Notes: generated by a model from the letters alone, not told the origin. DNA of 64,000 nucleotides from Tsuneonella mangrovi (GCF_002269345.1 NZ_CP022889.1:2460501-2524500); one strand, 5' to 3'. Counted from the stretch's first letter, positions 26,685-36,080 are shown. Numbers and translations: made by a program.

Positions 26685-27818
26685 ATGAAGCCCTGGGGGC
26701 CACTGACGATTGCAGCGGCGTGCGGCTTGTTCGTGGCAACGCCGGCACTGGCCGACGTCAAGGCCGGGGTCGATGCGTGGACCGCGGGCGACTTCGCCAA
26801 GGCGGTGGCCGAGTGGCAGGGTCCGGCGGCGAAGGGCGATCCCGATGCGCTGTTCAACATGGCTCAGGCCTATCGCCTCGGTCGCGGGGTCCCCGTCGAT
26901 ATGGCCAAGGCCGAGGAATATTATGCCCGCGCCGCCGCGAAAGGGCACTTGAAGGCCGCCGACAACTATGGATTGCTGCTGTTCCAGGACGGGCGTCGCA
27001 AGGAAGCGATGCCTTATATCGAAGCGGCAGCCGGACGCGGCGATCCGCGTGCGCAGTACCTGTTGGGGATCGCCCGGTTCAACGGCGACCTGCTGCCCAA
27101 GGATTGGGTCAAGGCCTACGCGCTCCTGACCCTCGCCAACGCTGCGGGGCTCCCCCAGGCCAAGCCCGCGATCCAGCAGATGGACGACTATATCCCGCTT
27201 GCCCAGCGCCAGCAGGCGCAGTCGCTCGCCGCACAGATGCGGTCCGATGCCGACACCACACGGGCCAGCCAGATGGCTGCAGCCGACCTCGACGCGGACA
27301 GTCCGCAGGTCACCCAGGTTGCTTCAGCGAAGCCTGCCAGTGTCCTTCCACGTGCGCGGATGCCGCAACCGGTGCAGAGCGTTGCCGTGCCGCCGAGTGG
27401 ACCGGCGATTGCCGACGCGCGGGCTGCGGTCGCCGAAGCGATGCGCGCGACCGGGACCGAGAGCCCGGCGCAGGCCGGGGCGGACTTCGCAACCCGCCCG
27501 GTGAACAGGCCCGTAGTCCAAGCCGCTCCGGCTCCGGTGCCGGAACGGCCAGCACGCGCAGCTCCATCGGCACCCCCGACTGCTTCTGCAGGCTGGCCGT
27601 GGAAGGTCCAGCTCGGTGCGTTCTCGGTGGCGGGCAATGCGGACAAGCTATGGTCGCAGCTGTCGGGCAAGTCGGTCCTCGCCGGCAAAACCAAGCTCAC
27701 AGTTCCCGCTGGGCGGTTGACGAAGCTTCTGGCCGGGGGCTGGACGAGCCGCGATGCAGCGCAATCGGCCTGCGATGCGCTCAAGGCTGGCGGCCAGCCC
27801 TGTCTCGTTACGCGATAA
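26685..27818 (+). CDS. Secreted Sel1-repeat protein with SPOR domain
   Basis: 377 residues. A signal peptide ends at ALA-DV near residue 23. Sel1-like repeats (YRLGRGVPVDMAKAEEYYAR and neighbours) fill about 30-180, then a Pro/Ala-rich linker and a C-terminal SPOR domain (WKVQLGAFSVAG through the final CLVTR). Start ATG 26685 is chosen because it gives a clean signal peptide with AGGGGAG upstream. It is divergent from the parA operon, so two SPOR proteins bracket a ParA ATPase. Expected place: periplasm at the division site. Confidence 0.85.
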   Translation: MKPWGPLTIAAACGLFVATPALADVKAGVDAWTAGDFAKAVAEWQGPAAKGDPDALFNMAQAYRLGRGVPVDMAKAEEYYARAAAKGHLKAADNYGLLLFQDGRRKEAMPYIEAAAGRGDPRAQYLLGIARFNGDLLPKDWVKAYALLTLANAAGLPQAKPAIQQMDDYIPLAQRQQAQSLAAQMRSDADTTRASQMAAADLDADSPQVTQVASAKPASVLPRARMPQPVQSVAVPPSGPAIADARAAVAEAMRATGTESPAQAGADFATRPVNRPVVQAAPAPVPERPARAAPSAPPTASAGWPWKVQLGAFSVAGNADKLWSQLSGKSVLAGKTKLTVPAGRLTKLLAGGWTSRDAAQSACDALKAGGQPCLVTR

Positions 27819-27877
27819 AGGCTTACCCGCAACGCTTGCCGTGATATTGCTTCCCTCCGGGAGAGAGGGGGAGAGGC

Positions 27878-29200
27878 ATGGCAAGCAGCCATACTCCGCA
27901 AAGTGAAGCGCCCGCCGAGGTGCAAACGGGAGGGATCGTGGTTCCGCCGCCTGAGCCGGTGCGGGATCGTCTCGCCAGTCTCGACTTCATCCGCGGGATT
28001 GCGGTGATGGGGATCCTGCTCGCCAATATCGTCGGCTTCGGGCAACCGTTCATGGCCTATGCCTGGCCGGACGGGTTTGCCACTGCCCACGGTCCGATCG
28101 ACGGGTGGCTGTGGATTGCCCAGTTCGTGCTGGTCGACGGCAAGTTTCGCGGGCTGTTCAGTGTGCTGTTCGGGGCCGGGATGGTGCTGTTCATGGACCG
28201 GGCGTGGACGCGCGGAGATACCCGCTGGTTGCAGGTCAAGCGCCTGTTATGGCTGCTGGTGTTCGGCCTTTTGCACTATTTCCTGTTGTGGCGCGGCGAC
28301 ATCCTGACGCTTTATGCGGTGTGCGGCATGGTCGCGCTCGCGTGCCTGCGGTGGAAGCCCGAAACGCAGCTGGCGGTGGGCCTGACCGGATTCGTATTCG
28401 GCGGTATTCTCAATGCCGCTGGATTGTGGCTGTTCTGGGCATCCGAAGGCGGGCAGGGGGGCGGCGCATACTATCCGGCGGCGATGACAGGACAAGTCGC
28501 CCAAACGCTTGCCGAGATGAAGGCAGATGCCGCAATCGAGCTCGCGAACGCACGGCACGGTTCGTATGCCGACCTCGTGGTGCATTCGGTGATGCACCAC
28601 GGCCTCGAATGGCTCCAGGCGATCGCGATGGTCTGGACCGAGACGATCCCGCTGATGCTGATCGGGATGGCGCTTTACAGGTTCGGCATATTCGATGGTG
28701 GTGTGGATCGGCGCGACCAGTTGCACTTCGGCTGGCTCGGGATCGCAGTCGGTTCGGCGCTGACCGTGCTGCTGGCGCTATGGATCAGGGCCACCGGCTT
28801 CACCTTCGCCGGGACGATGTTCGCATTCATGGGGGCGGGTGGATTGGCGCGGCTGCCGGTCGTGCTGGGAATGGTGGCGCTGTTGGCCGCGTGGGCCCCT
28901 GTGGCAAGCGGTTGGTTGGGGCAGCGGGTAGTCGCAACCGGGCGGATGGCGTTTTCCAACTACATCGGCACGTCGCTGGTCATGCTGTTCGTATTCCAGC
29001 CACCGGGGCTGCGGCTGTTCGGCCAGTTGACCCGCCCGGAGCTATATCTCGTCGCGCTGGCGGGGTGCTGCGTGATGCTCGCCTGGTCGAAGCCGTGGCT
29101 TGCGCGCTTCGGCTACGGCCCGCTCGAGTGGCTCTGGCGTTGCCTGACCTATCGGCGGCTGTTCGCAATCCGGCGGAAGCCCGCTCAGTCCTTGGCGTAA
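27878..29200 (+). CDS. DUF418 (YeiB-like) multi-pass membrane protein
   Basis: 440 residues with about ten hydrophobic helices. The N-terminal motif RLASLDFIRGIAVMGILLAN and the FSVLFGAGMVLF segment are the hallmarks of DUF418/YeiB-type proteins, which are related to acyltransferase-3-like integral membrane proteins. The biochemical role of the family is not established. The start has a GGGAGAGG region just upstream. The last 16 bases overlap the end of der on the other strand, a tail-to-tail arrangement. Confidence 0.85.
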   Translation: MASSHTPQSEAPAEVQTGGIVVPPPEPVRDRLASLDFIRGIAVMGILLANIVGFGQPFMAYAWPDGFATAHGPIDGWLWIAQFVLVDGKFRGLFSVLFGAGMVLFMDRAWTRGDTRWLQVKRLLWLLVFGLLHYFLLWRGDILTLYAVCGMVALACLRWKPETQLAVGLTGFVFGGILNAAGLWLFWASEGGQGGGAYYPAAMTGQVAQTLAEMKADAAIELANARHGSYADLVVHSVMHHGLEWLQAIAMVWTETIPLMLIGMALYRFGIFDGGVDRRDQLHFGWLGIAVGSALTVLLALWIRATGFTFAGTMFAFMGAGGLARLPVVLGMVALLAAWAPVASGWLGQRVVATGRMAFSNYIGTSLVMLFVFQPPGLRLFGQLTRPELYLVALAGCCVMLAWSKPWLARFGYGPLEWLWRCLTYRRLFAIRRKPAQSLA

Positions 29201-30573
29201 GGGTTCTTCGGAGTCTTGAGCACCACCCGCACCGGAACCGCGTCGAACCCCAATGATTTCCGGATCCCGTTGACGAGATAGCGTTCGTAACTCTTGGGCA
29301 GCATGTCGAGCCGGGTGCCGAATACCACGAACCGCGGTGGGCGGGTGCCCGCCTGGGTGATGTAGCGCAGCTTGATCCGCTTGCCCTTCGGCGCGGGCGG
29401 GGGATTGGCTTCCAGCGCATCGTCGAACCAGCGGTTGAGCGCCGATGTCGGTACGCGTTTGGACCATGCCTCGCGGATCTCGAATGCGGCGTGGAGCATC
29501 GTGTCGAGCCCCTTGCCGGTCTTCGCGCTGACAGCGAACAGCGGCAGCCCGCGAACCTGTGCCAGCCCTTCGTCTAAAGCAGCTCGGATGCCGTTGAACA
29601 GGCGACTGGCGTCTTCGGCGATGTCCCATTTGTTGATCGCGATCATCAGCGCGCGGCCTTCTTCGAGAACCTGGCTGGCAATCTTGAGGTCCTGGTGCTC
29701 GAGCCCGCGAGTGGCATCGAGCAGCAGCACGACCACTTCGGCGAAGTCGATCGCCCGGCGGGCATCGGCAACCGAGAGCTTCTCGAGCTTGTCGACTACC
29801 TGCGCGCGCTTGCGCATCCCGGCGGTGTCGATCAGGCGGATATCGCGCGTCTCGCCGTCGATCGGATCGGTCCATTGCCAGTCGATCGCGATCGAATCGC
29901 GAGTGATCCCCGCTTCCGGCCCGGTCAGCAGGCGGTCTTCGCCGAGCAGGCGGTTGATCAGGGTGGACTTGCCCGCGTTGGGCCGCCCGACGATCGCCAG
30001 CTTGAGCGGACCGGTCACGAAATCGTCCGGTTCGGCGGGTTCCCCCGCGCGATTTGCCGCAGCGCGCTCGGCCTCGCCGTCGCCGATCAGCGGCCACAGC
30101 GCCCCGAACAGGTCGGCGACGCCTTCGCCGTGTTCGGCAGACAACGCAATCGGCTCGCCGAAGCCGAGCGAGTATGCTTCGAGCACGCCTGCCTCGCCGG
30201 TCCTGCCCTCGGCCTTGTTGGCGACCGCGATCACCGGTACCTGCTGGCTGTGCAGCCAACGGGCGATCTCGTTGTCGAGCGGGGTCAGACCGGCACGCGC
30301 ATCGATCACGAACAACGCCGCGTCTGCGCCTTCCAGGCTGACTTCGGTCTGCTGGCGCATCCGGCCCGGCAGGCTCTCGGCATCTTCGTCTTCCCACCCG
30401 GCGGTATCGACGATCGTGAATTCGAGCCCGGCGATCACCGCATCGCCCATCCGCCGGTCGCGCGTGACGCCGGGCTGGTCGTCGACCAGCGCCAGCTTCT
30501 TGCCGACGAGCCGGTTGAACAGCGTGGACTTGCCCACGTTGGGGCGCCCGATGATGATGACCTGCGGTTTCAT
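29185..30573 (-). CDS. der: Ribosome-assembly GTPase Der (EngA)
   Basis: 462-residue double GTPase needed for 50S ribosome maturation. First G domain: GRPNVGKST at residues 9-17 and DTAGWE; second G domain: GRPNAGKST near 185 and DTAGMRKR, with NKWD later. The C-terminal KH-like domain ends in KNPYAKD, as in alphaproteobacterial Der. Length is normal. The gene converges with the DUF418 gene. Confidence 0.97.
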   Translation of the reverse strand: MKPQVIIIGRPNVGKSTLFNRLVGKKLALVDDQPGVTRDRRMGDAVIAGLEFTIVDTAGWEDEDAESLPGRMRQQTEVSLEGADAALFVIDARAGLTPLDNEIARWLHSQQVPVIAVANKAEGRTGEAGVLEAYSLGFGEPIALSAEHGEGVADLFGALWPLIGDGEAERAAANRAGEPAEPDDFVTGPLKLAIVGRPNAGKSTLINRLLGEDRLLTGPEAGITRDSIAIDWQWTDPIDGETRDIRLIDTAGMRKRAQVVDKLEKLSVADARRAIDFAEVVVLLLDATRGLEHQDLKIASQVLEEGRALMIAINKWDIAEDASRLFNGIRAALDEGLAQVRGLPLFAVSAKTGKGLDTMLHAAFEIREAWSKRVPTSALNRWFDDALEANPPPAPKGKRIKLRYITQAGTRPPRFVVFGTRLDMLPKSYERYLVNGIRKSLGFDAVPVRVVLKTPKNPYAKD

Positions 30574-30700
30574 GGCTGTTCGCGCAGGTGGAGCCTCGGC
30601 GCGCGATTGGCAAGCGTAGTGGTGATACCGGCAACTCCTAATTGCGCGTTAACCATAGCGGGCAGGCCCGTCCTAACCTTATTTGGGCAGTCCGGCGGGC

Positions 30701-31501
30701 ATGAGGTTTTCCGAATCCTGCATTGTCCTTGCCGTCGCGAGCGCGCTCGCGGTGCCCGCCTTTGCGAATTCGACGGACATCGATTCGGACGGGGATTCGT
30801 CCTCCGAGCTGCCCGCCTACATGCAATGTGTGCCCTATGTGCGTGAGCGCACGGGTATCCAGATCTACGGCGATGCGCTGACCTGGTGGGACCAGGCGGA
30901 GGGGCGCTACCAGCGTGGTCACCGCCCGAAAAAAGGCGCGGTGATGGCGTTCAGCCCTTATCGCAACATGACGCTGGGCCACATCGCGGTGGTTTCCAGG
31001 GTAATCGACAGCCGCACGGTGCTGATCGATCATGCCAACTGGTCGCCGATCGACGGCCAGCGGGGTCAAGTCGAGCGCGGGGTCGAAGCGATCGACGTAT
31101 CGCCGAACAACGACTGGAGCGAAGTACGGGTGTGGTACGACCCGATTCAGGCGCTCGGGCGGACCGAGTGGCCAGTGGAAGGGTTCATCTATCCCGGCAA
31201 GGCACGGGGCAGCGACGATCCTGCGTTCGGCGGACGCACGGTTATTGCGGCGGCCGCGCCTGCAACCGCCAGTCCGCAGCCCGCTCGCGCGACTTCGCGC
31301 GAGTTCCTTGCAGCGTTTGCCGATGTCGGCGCTCCGCAATCCCGGTCCGCAATGCCCCACATCGCGGCGAGAACCGCTCCGAGGCAGGCTACTGTCGCGC
31401 AATACGAAAGGGTGAGGGTGCGGATCGACCAGCACACACTGCGTACCGAAGTGGCGTCTAACGATCCGATCGACGCAGCGATCGCGCGCTACGACAACTA
31501 G
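30701..31501 (+). CDS. Secreted CHAP-domain protein, copy 1
   Basis: 266 residues with a signal peptide (MRFSESCIVLAVASALAVPA, cut near FANS). A CHAP amidase/endopeptidase domain follows, with the catalytic Cys43 in MQCVPYVRE, His94 in LGHIAVV and the DHANW motif at 110-114. CHAP enzymes cut peptidoglycan peptide bonds. After the domain there is an Ala/Arg-rich tail of about 100 residues. A paralogue with the same core lies at 33880. ATG 30701 is preferred over the in-frame TTG at 30683 because it starts the signal peptide. Confidence 0.85.
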   Translation: MRFSESCIVLAVASALAVPAFANSTDIDSDGDSSSELPAYMQCVPYVRERTGIQIYGDALTWWDQAEGRYQRGHRPKKGAVMAFSPYRNMTLGHIAVVSRVIDSRTVLIDHANWSPIDGQRGQVERGVEAIDVSPNNDWSEVRVWYDPIQALGRTEWPVEGFIYPGKARGSDDPAFGGRTVIAAAAPATASPQPARATSREFLAAFADVGAPQSRSAMPHIAARTAPRQATVAQYERVRVRIDQHTLRTEVASNDPIDAAIARYDN

Positions 31502-31504
31502 CCC

Positions 31505-31783
31505 TCAGGCTTTCGCGACGGGCGGATTGTCGCCCAGATCCTCGAACCATGCCTCGACCGGGCCGGTGAGCTTTATCGTCAACGGCCGGCCCTTGCGGTC
31601 CATCGTCTTTCCAGCCTGCACGCGCACCCAGCCTTCGGAAATGCAGTATTCCTCGATATCGGTGCGTACCCGGTCCTTGAACCGAATGCCGATGCCGCGC
31701 TGCAGCACCTCCGCATCGAAGAAATCGCTGCGCGGGTTGACCGCGAGGCGGTCGGGCGGAGTCTGGTTCTGGTCGTCGCTCAT
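31505..31783 (-). CDS. DUF3297 family protein
   Basis: 92-residue small protein typical of alpha- and gammaproteobacteria (DPPDRLAVNPRSDFFDAEVL-like opening and GIGIRFKDRVRT, IKLTGPVEAW). Function is not known for the family; some databases link it to glutathione peroxidase by name only. It is tail-to-tail with the first CHAP gene, three bases apart. Confidence 0.85.
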   Translation of the reverse strand: MSDDQNQTPPDRLAVNPRSDFFDAEVLQRGIGIRFKDRVRTDIEEYCISEGWVRVQAGKTMDRKGRPLTIKLTGPVEAWFEDLGDNPPVAKA

Positions 31784-31966
31784 GCGCGGCCCGTAGTGCG
31801 GCGTTGGTGCTGCTGCAAGACGCTACTTGTGCGGAATTTCACCTGTTTGTCGTATGGAATCGCCGGTCGGTGCCGCGCACGCTTGCCCTTTGCAGCGTAG
31901 CGGGCTAACGGCGCACCCCTGTTCGCGGGCAGCCTTGCGGTTGTCCGCACGGCTTCGTTCGGGTTT

Positions 31967-32051
31967 GCGGGCGTGGCGGAATTGGTAGACGCGCTGGTTT
32001 TAGGTACCAGTATCGCAAGATGTGGGGGTTCGAGTCCCTTCGCCCGCACCA
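31967..32051 (+). tRNA. tRNA-Leu (anticodon TAG)
   Basis: 85 bases including an encoded CCA. Acceptor GCGGGCG pairs with CGCCCGC, the anticodon stem CTGGT/ACCAG encloses loop TTTAGGT (anticodon TAG, codon CUA), and a variable arm TATCGCAAGATGT marks it as a class II tRNA of the leucine type. The T arm GGGGGTTCGAGTCCC is intact. It lies 61 bases before the trigger factor gene. Confidence 0.97.
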
Positions 32052-32112
32052 TCCGCTACGCGCAAGCGCCCGGGCAGACACACCGGAATTCTCTAGAAGG
32101 CTTTTCGTTCAG

Positions 32113-33690
32113 ATGCAGATCAAGGAAACCACCAACGAAGGGCTCAAGCGCGCCTATGCCTTGACGATCCCTGCCAGCGAAATCGAGGCTGCGGTGACCG
32201 CGGAGATCAAGAAGATCGCCCCGCAGGTTCGCATGCCCGGCTTCCGCCCCGGCAAGGTGCCCGCCAACCTCGTGCGCAAGATGCACGGCGAGGCGCTCCA
32301 CGCGCAGGTGTTCAACGACACGATCAAGGACGCGGTCGATTCGCTGATGCGCGACAAGGAACTGCGTCCGGCGATGCAGCCGCAGGTCGAGCTGGGCGAA
32401 GGCTATGAAGAAGGCAAGGACGCCGAGCTTTCGGTGAGCCTCGAGATCCTGCCCGAAGTCGAAGCGCCCGACACCAGCGGTATCAAGCTCGAGCGCCTGA
32501 CGGTCGCCGTCAGCGACGACGAGGTCGAGGAATCGCTCAAGACCCTCGCCGGCCAGCAGAAGAGCTGGAAGGACGCCGCGAAGACCAAGAAAGCAGCGGA
32601 CGGCGACCAGCTGATCATCGATTTCGTCGGCAAGCTCGACGGGGTCGAGTTTGAAGGCGGCACGGCGGAGAACATCCCGCTGGTGATCGGTTCTGGCCAG
32701 TTCATCCCCGGCTTCGAGGAACAGCTGGTCGGTGCCAAGACCGGCGATGCCAAGACCATCTCGGTGACTTTCCCGGCCGACTACCAGGCGGAAAACCTGG
32801 CCGGCAAGGAAGCGACCTTCGACGTCACCGTGCAGAAGGTGCAAGTGGAGAGCGAGACCAAGATCGACGAGGATTTTGCCAAGTCGCTCGGGCTCGAAAG
32901 CCTCGAACAGTTGCGCGGCCTGCTCAAGGGCCAGGTCGAGCAGGAGCTGAACGGCCTCACCCGCACCGCGATGAAGCGCCAGCTGCTCGACCAGCTCGCC
33001 GCAGGCCACGATTTCGCGGTCCCGCCGACAATGGTCGATGCCGAATTCGAACAGATCTGGCAGCAGCTCCAGCAGGAAGCTGCGCAGGAAGCCGATCCCA
33101 AGGCAGCGATGAAGGAAATCGAGTCCGAGAAGGACGACTATCGCCAGATTGCCGAGCGCCGCGTGCGGCTCGGCCTGCTGCTTTCGGAGATCGGCCAGGC
33201 CAACGGCGTGCAGGTGACGCAGCAGGAAATGTCGATGCTGGTCCAGCAGGCGGCCCAGCAGTACCGACCGGAAGACCGCGAGCGGTTCATGGAACTGGTG
33301 CAGACCAACGAGATGGCCGCCGCTCAGCTCCGCGCCCCGCTTTACGAAGACAAGGTCGTCGACTTCCTGTTCGACAAGGCCGAGATCACCGATCGTGAAG
33401 TAACCCGTGAGGAACTGCAGGCCGCGATCGAGGCCGAAGCCGACTCGAGCGCCAAGCCCGCCGCCAAGAAGAAGGCTCCGGTCAAGAAGCCGGCTGCCAA
33501 GAAGGCGCCGGCGAAGAAGGCTGACGCCGAGGCCGAGGCCAAGCCGGCAGCCAAGAAGGCACCGGCCAAGAAGGCGCCCGCGAAGAAGCCTGCTGCGAAG
33601 GCCGAAGCCAAGCCCGCTGCGGCGAAGGCTCCGGCGAAGAAGGCGCCCGCCAAGAAGCCTGCTGCGAAGAAGGCTCCGGCCAAGAAGTAA
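32113..33690 (+). CDS. tig: Trigger factor chaperone with Lys/Ala/Pro repeat tail
   Basis: 525-residue ribosome-bound chaperone and prolyl isomerase. The ribosome-binding loop signature (GFRPGKVP) is near residue 43, the FKBP-type isomerase domain spans about 150-245, and the chaperone arms reach about 430. Unlike the usual length of about 430-450, it ends in a 79-residue tail (447-525) of AKKAPAKKPA-type repeats, strongly basic and histone H1-like. The start is ATG 32113; an upstream in-frame reading runs through tRNA-Leu and is excluded. It is followed by a terminator. ClpP and ClpX lie about 5 kb downstream. Confidence 0.95.
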   Translation: MQIKETTNEGLKRAYALTIPASEIEAAVTAEIKKIAPQVRMPGFRPGKVPANLVRKMHGEALHAQVFNDTIKDAVDSLMRDKELRPAMQPQVELGEGYEEGKDAELSVSLEILPEVEAPDTSGIKLERLTVAVSDDEVEESLKTLAGQQKSWKDAAKTKKAADGDQLIIDFVGKLDGVEFEGGTAENIPLVIGSGQFIPGFEEQLVGAKTGDAKTISVTFPADYQAENLAGKEATFDVTVQKVQVESETKIDEDFAKSLGLESLEQLRGLLKGQVEQELNGLTRTAMKRQLLDQLAAGHDFAVPPTMVDAEFEQIWQQLQQEAAQEADPKAAMKEIESEKDDYRQIAERRVRLGLLLSEIGQANGVQVTQQEMSMLVQQAAQQYRPEDRERFMELVQTNEMAAAQLRAPLYEDKVVDFLFDKAEITDREVTREELQAAIEAEADSSAKPAAKKKAPVKKPAAKKAPAKKADAEAEAKPAAKKAPAKKAPAKKPAAKAEAKPAAAKAPAKKAPAKKPAAKKAPAKK

Positions 33691-33720
33691 TTTCGCGACA
33701 GCGCGGCGCGACACCAGATA

Positions 33721-33750
33721 GGGCGCATCCGGCAGCGGGTGCGCCCTTTC
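33721..33750 (+). terminator. Rho-independent terminator after tig
   Basis: GGGCGCA pairs with TGCGCCC, extended by CC/GG around GGCAGC, and TTTCTGTTG follows. It lies 30 bases after the tig stop codon. Confidence 0.85.
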
Positions 33751-33879
33751 TGTTGTGTTTGGTGGGCGTGTCTCGCCGATCATGCGACGAGTCGTGCGCA
33801 AGACGGGACCACGCTGTCCTCGTGCCCTTCAGACTCCGGGGATGGCCCGCTAGGGCAGGTCCTTCGGGTCGGAAAAGCA

Positions 33880-34551
33880 ATGAGGGTCGGTCAAAAGATG
33901 GGATCGCAGGTCGAGCACGGCACACGCCGCGCCCACTCCATCGCTACGCGCATTGGTACTTCGTTGATCGCTGCAACGGTGATCTTCGTGCTTCCGGCTA
34001 CGGCGCAGGCGCATAGCCGCTACCGCCATCACGCCCGCTCGCACCATCTCCAGTGCGTGCCCTACGCGCGCGAGGTTTCAGGTATCGCGATCCACGGCAA
34101 TGCGCGCACCTGGTGGGACCAGGCCGACGGCGTATATGCGCGTGGCGACGAGCCCCGCGTCGGCGCAGTGCTGGCATTCAAGGGCACCCGCGCGATGCCC
34201 TATGGTCACGTCGCGACGGTGAAGATGGTGATCGACGGGCGCCACGTGCTGCTCGACCATGCCAACTGGTCAGGGCCGGGGCGGATTGAGCACGGCGCGC
34301 TGGCAGTCGATGTATCCGACGCAGGCGACTGGAGCGAAGTGCGTGTGTGGTACGCGCCGAGCGATGCGCTGGGATCGCGGACCAACCCAACCTACGGCTT
34401 TATTTATGACCACGCTCCCGAAGCACCCGATGCCAGTGAGACACCGGCGACGCTTGACAGCGGGCCCGCGCATATGGCCGGCGATGGACTAGCGGACGAC
34501 GCCAACGGCATTCCGGGCAAGGTCGGCCCGGTGATGCTCGCAGCGCGGTAG
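33880..34551 (+). CDS. Secreted CHAP-domain protein, copy 2
   Basis: 223 residues. A hydrophobic signal segment at about 25-44 ends in ATAQA, then a His-rich stretch. The CHAP core carries Cys59 (LQCVPYARE), His110 (YGHVATV) and DHANW, and shares long matched stretches with copy 1 (TWWDQA, DWSEVRVWY, GFIY). It lacks the long tail of copy 1. The start is uncertain: ATG 33880 or ATG 33898, the latter ten bases after GAGGG. It probably acts on cell-wall peptides in the periplasm. Confidence 0.82.
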   Translation: MRVGQKMGSQVEHGTRRAHSIATRIGTSLIAATVIFVLPATAQAHSRYRHHARSHHLQCVPYAREVSGIAIHGNARTWWDQADGVYARGDEPRVGAVLAFKGTRAMPYGHVATVKMVIDGRHVLLDHANWSGPGRIEHGALAVDVSDAGDWSEVRVWYAPSDALGSRTNPTYGFIYDHAPEAPDASETPATLDSGPAHMAGDGLADDANGIPGKVGPVMLAAR

Positions 34552-34564
34552 GTTACCCTAACTA

Positions 34565-36046
34565 TCAGCTGTCAGGATCAGCCTTCCACGGAGCGAAGGT
34601 CGGTTCGGGCAGGACTGCGGTTCTAACCCGCTCGTAGGCCGCACCCGCTTCCAGCAATTTATGGTCGGACCACTTCGCTCCGACGAAGCTCAGCCCGACC
34701 GGCAGGCCTTTGACCGCGCCCATCGGCACGGTGAGGTGCGGGTAGCCGGAAACCGCGGGCAGGGTGCCGATGCCGATCGAACCGTTATAGTTCCCGCCGT
34801 TGACGAGATCGATCGTCCAAGCCGGACCGACGGTGGGTGCAACGAGGAACGCAACCTTGTTGTCGGCAAGCAATTTGTCGATGCCTTCCGGCCCGGTGAT
34901 GCGCACGTCGTTGGCGCGAGCGGTTTCGTAAGCGGCCTTGTCGGTCGTCTCTTCGGCCTTTTCGAACAGGTCCTGCCCGAACCAGGGCATTTCCTTGTCT
35001 GCGTGCGCCTTGTTGAAGGCGATCGCATCGGCGAGCGAGCGAATCGGGATATCCGCCGGCGACGAAGTGAGATATTTTCCGAGGTCTTCGCGCAGTTCGT
35101 AGAGCAGCACGGTCATCTCGTCGAAGCCGCTCGCGTGGCTATCGTCGGGCATGTCGTAATCGATATCGACCAGCACCGCCCCGGCGGCCTTGAGGTTGTC
35201 CATCGCCTGCTGGAACAGCGCGGCCACGCGCTTGTCGTTGCCGATCTGCTTGCGCATCACGCCGATCCGCACGCCCTTCAGCGAGTAGGTGCTGAGCCCG
35301 GCGGTAAAGTCGGTCTTGTGCGCATCGGCATCGGCGGTAGCTGGATCGGCTGGGTCGGTGCCGGAGATCGCATTGAGCAGCAGGGCCGCGTCGTAGACGC
35401 TGCGCGCCATCGGCCCCGGGGTGTCCTGGGAATGGCTGATGGGCACAACGCCGGTACGCGAGACCAGCCCGACGGTGGGCTTGAGCCCGACGATCCCGTT
35501 GACCGACGACGGGCAAGTGACCGAGCCATCGGTTTCGGTCCCGATTGCCGCCCACGAAAAGTTCGCGGCCACCGCCGCGCCGCTGCCCGAGGAAGAGCCG
35601 CAGGCCGTCCGGTCGGTCGCGTGCGGGTTGCGCGTCAGGCCGCCCACTCCGCTCCACCCGCTGGTCGAATGGCTCGATCGCATGTTGGCCCATTCGGACA
35701 GGTTGGTCTTGCCCAGCACGACCCCGCCATCCTTGCGCAGCCGCGCGATCAGCGGCGCGTCACGCTTGGTGAAATTGTCCTTCAGCGCCAGGCTGCCTGC
35801 CGTCGTCGCCCATTCGCGGGTTTCGATATTGTCCTTGACTAGCACCGTCCGTCCGCCGAGCGGCAGCCTTGCCTTGGCCGCGGCATCGGCTTCGGCGGGT
35901 GCATCGGGGTTGGTCACGATGACCGAGTGTATCGTCCCGTCGAGCGCCTTGATCCGGTCAAGATACGCCTGGGCGTCGGAACCGGGTGATGCAGCAGCGG
36001 CTGCGGGGATGGCGAGTGCGGCGAGCGCGATGGGCAGGGTCCTCAT
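34565..36046 (-). CDS. Secreted amidase of the amidase-signature family
   Basis: 493 residues with a signal peptide (to about residue 19, AAAAAS). The amidase-signature Ser-Ser-Lys triad is visible: Lys71 (VLVKDNIE), the cis-Ser in CGSSSGSGAA (about 151-153), and the nucleophile Ser175 (ETDGSVTCP). Such enzymes hydrolyse amide bonds in varied substrates; the substrate is unknown. ATG 36046 gives a clean signal peptide and follows a GGAGGA-like context less well than ideal. The promoter side abuts the MITE-like repeat at 36081-36352. Confidence 0.87.
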   Translation of the reverse strand: MRTLPIALAALAIPAAAAASPGSDAQAYLDRIKALDGTIHSVIVTNPDAPAEADAAAKARLPLGGRTVLVKDNIETREWATTAGSLALKDNFTKRDAPLIARLRKDGGVVLGKTNLSEWANMRSSHSTSGWSGVGGLTRNPHATDRTACGSSSGSGAAVAANFSWAAIGTETDGSVTCPSSVNGIVGLKPTVGLVSRTGVVPISHSQDTPGPMARSVYDAALLLNAISGTDPADPATADADAHKTDFTAGLSTYSLKGVRIGVMRKQIGNDKRVAALFQQAMDNLKAAGAVLVDIDYDMPDDSHASGFDEMTVLLYELREDLGKYLTSSPADIPIRSLADAIAFNKAHADKEMPWFGQDLFEKAEETTDKAAYETARANDVRITGPEGIDKLLADNKVAFLVAPTVGPAWTIDLVNGGNYNGSIGIGTLPAVSGYPHLTVPMGAVKGLPVGLSFVGAKWSDHKLLEAGAAYERVRTAVLPEPTFAPWKADPDS

Positions 36047-36080
36047 GGAGGAGCATCCTGCCATCGCGTGCCGTGCTTGC

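Noticed and set aside
33451-33690. Tandem DNA repeat array
   Set aside because: The periodic sequence is the coding consequence of the Lys/Ala/Pro tail of trigger factor, within an open frame ending at a normal stop and terminator.
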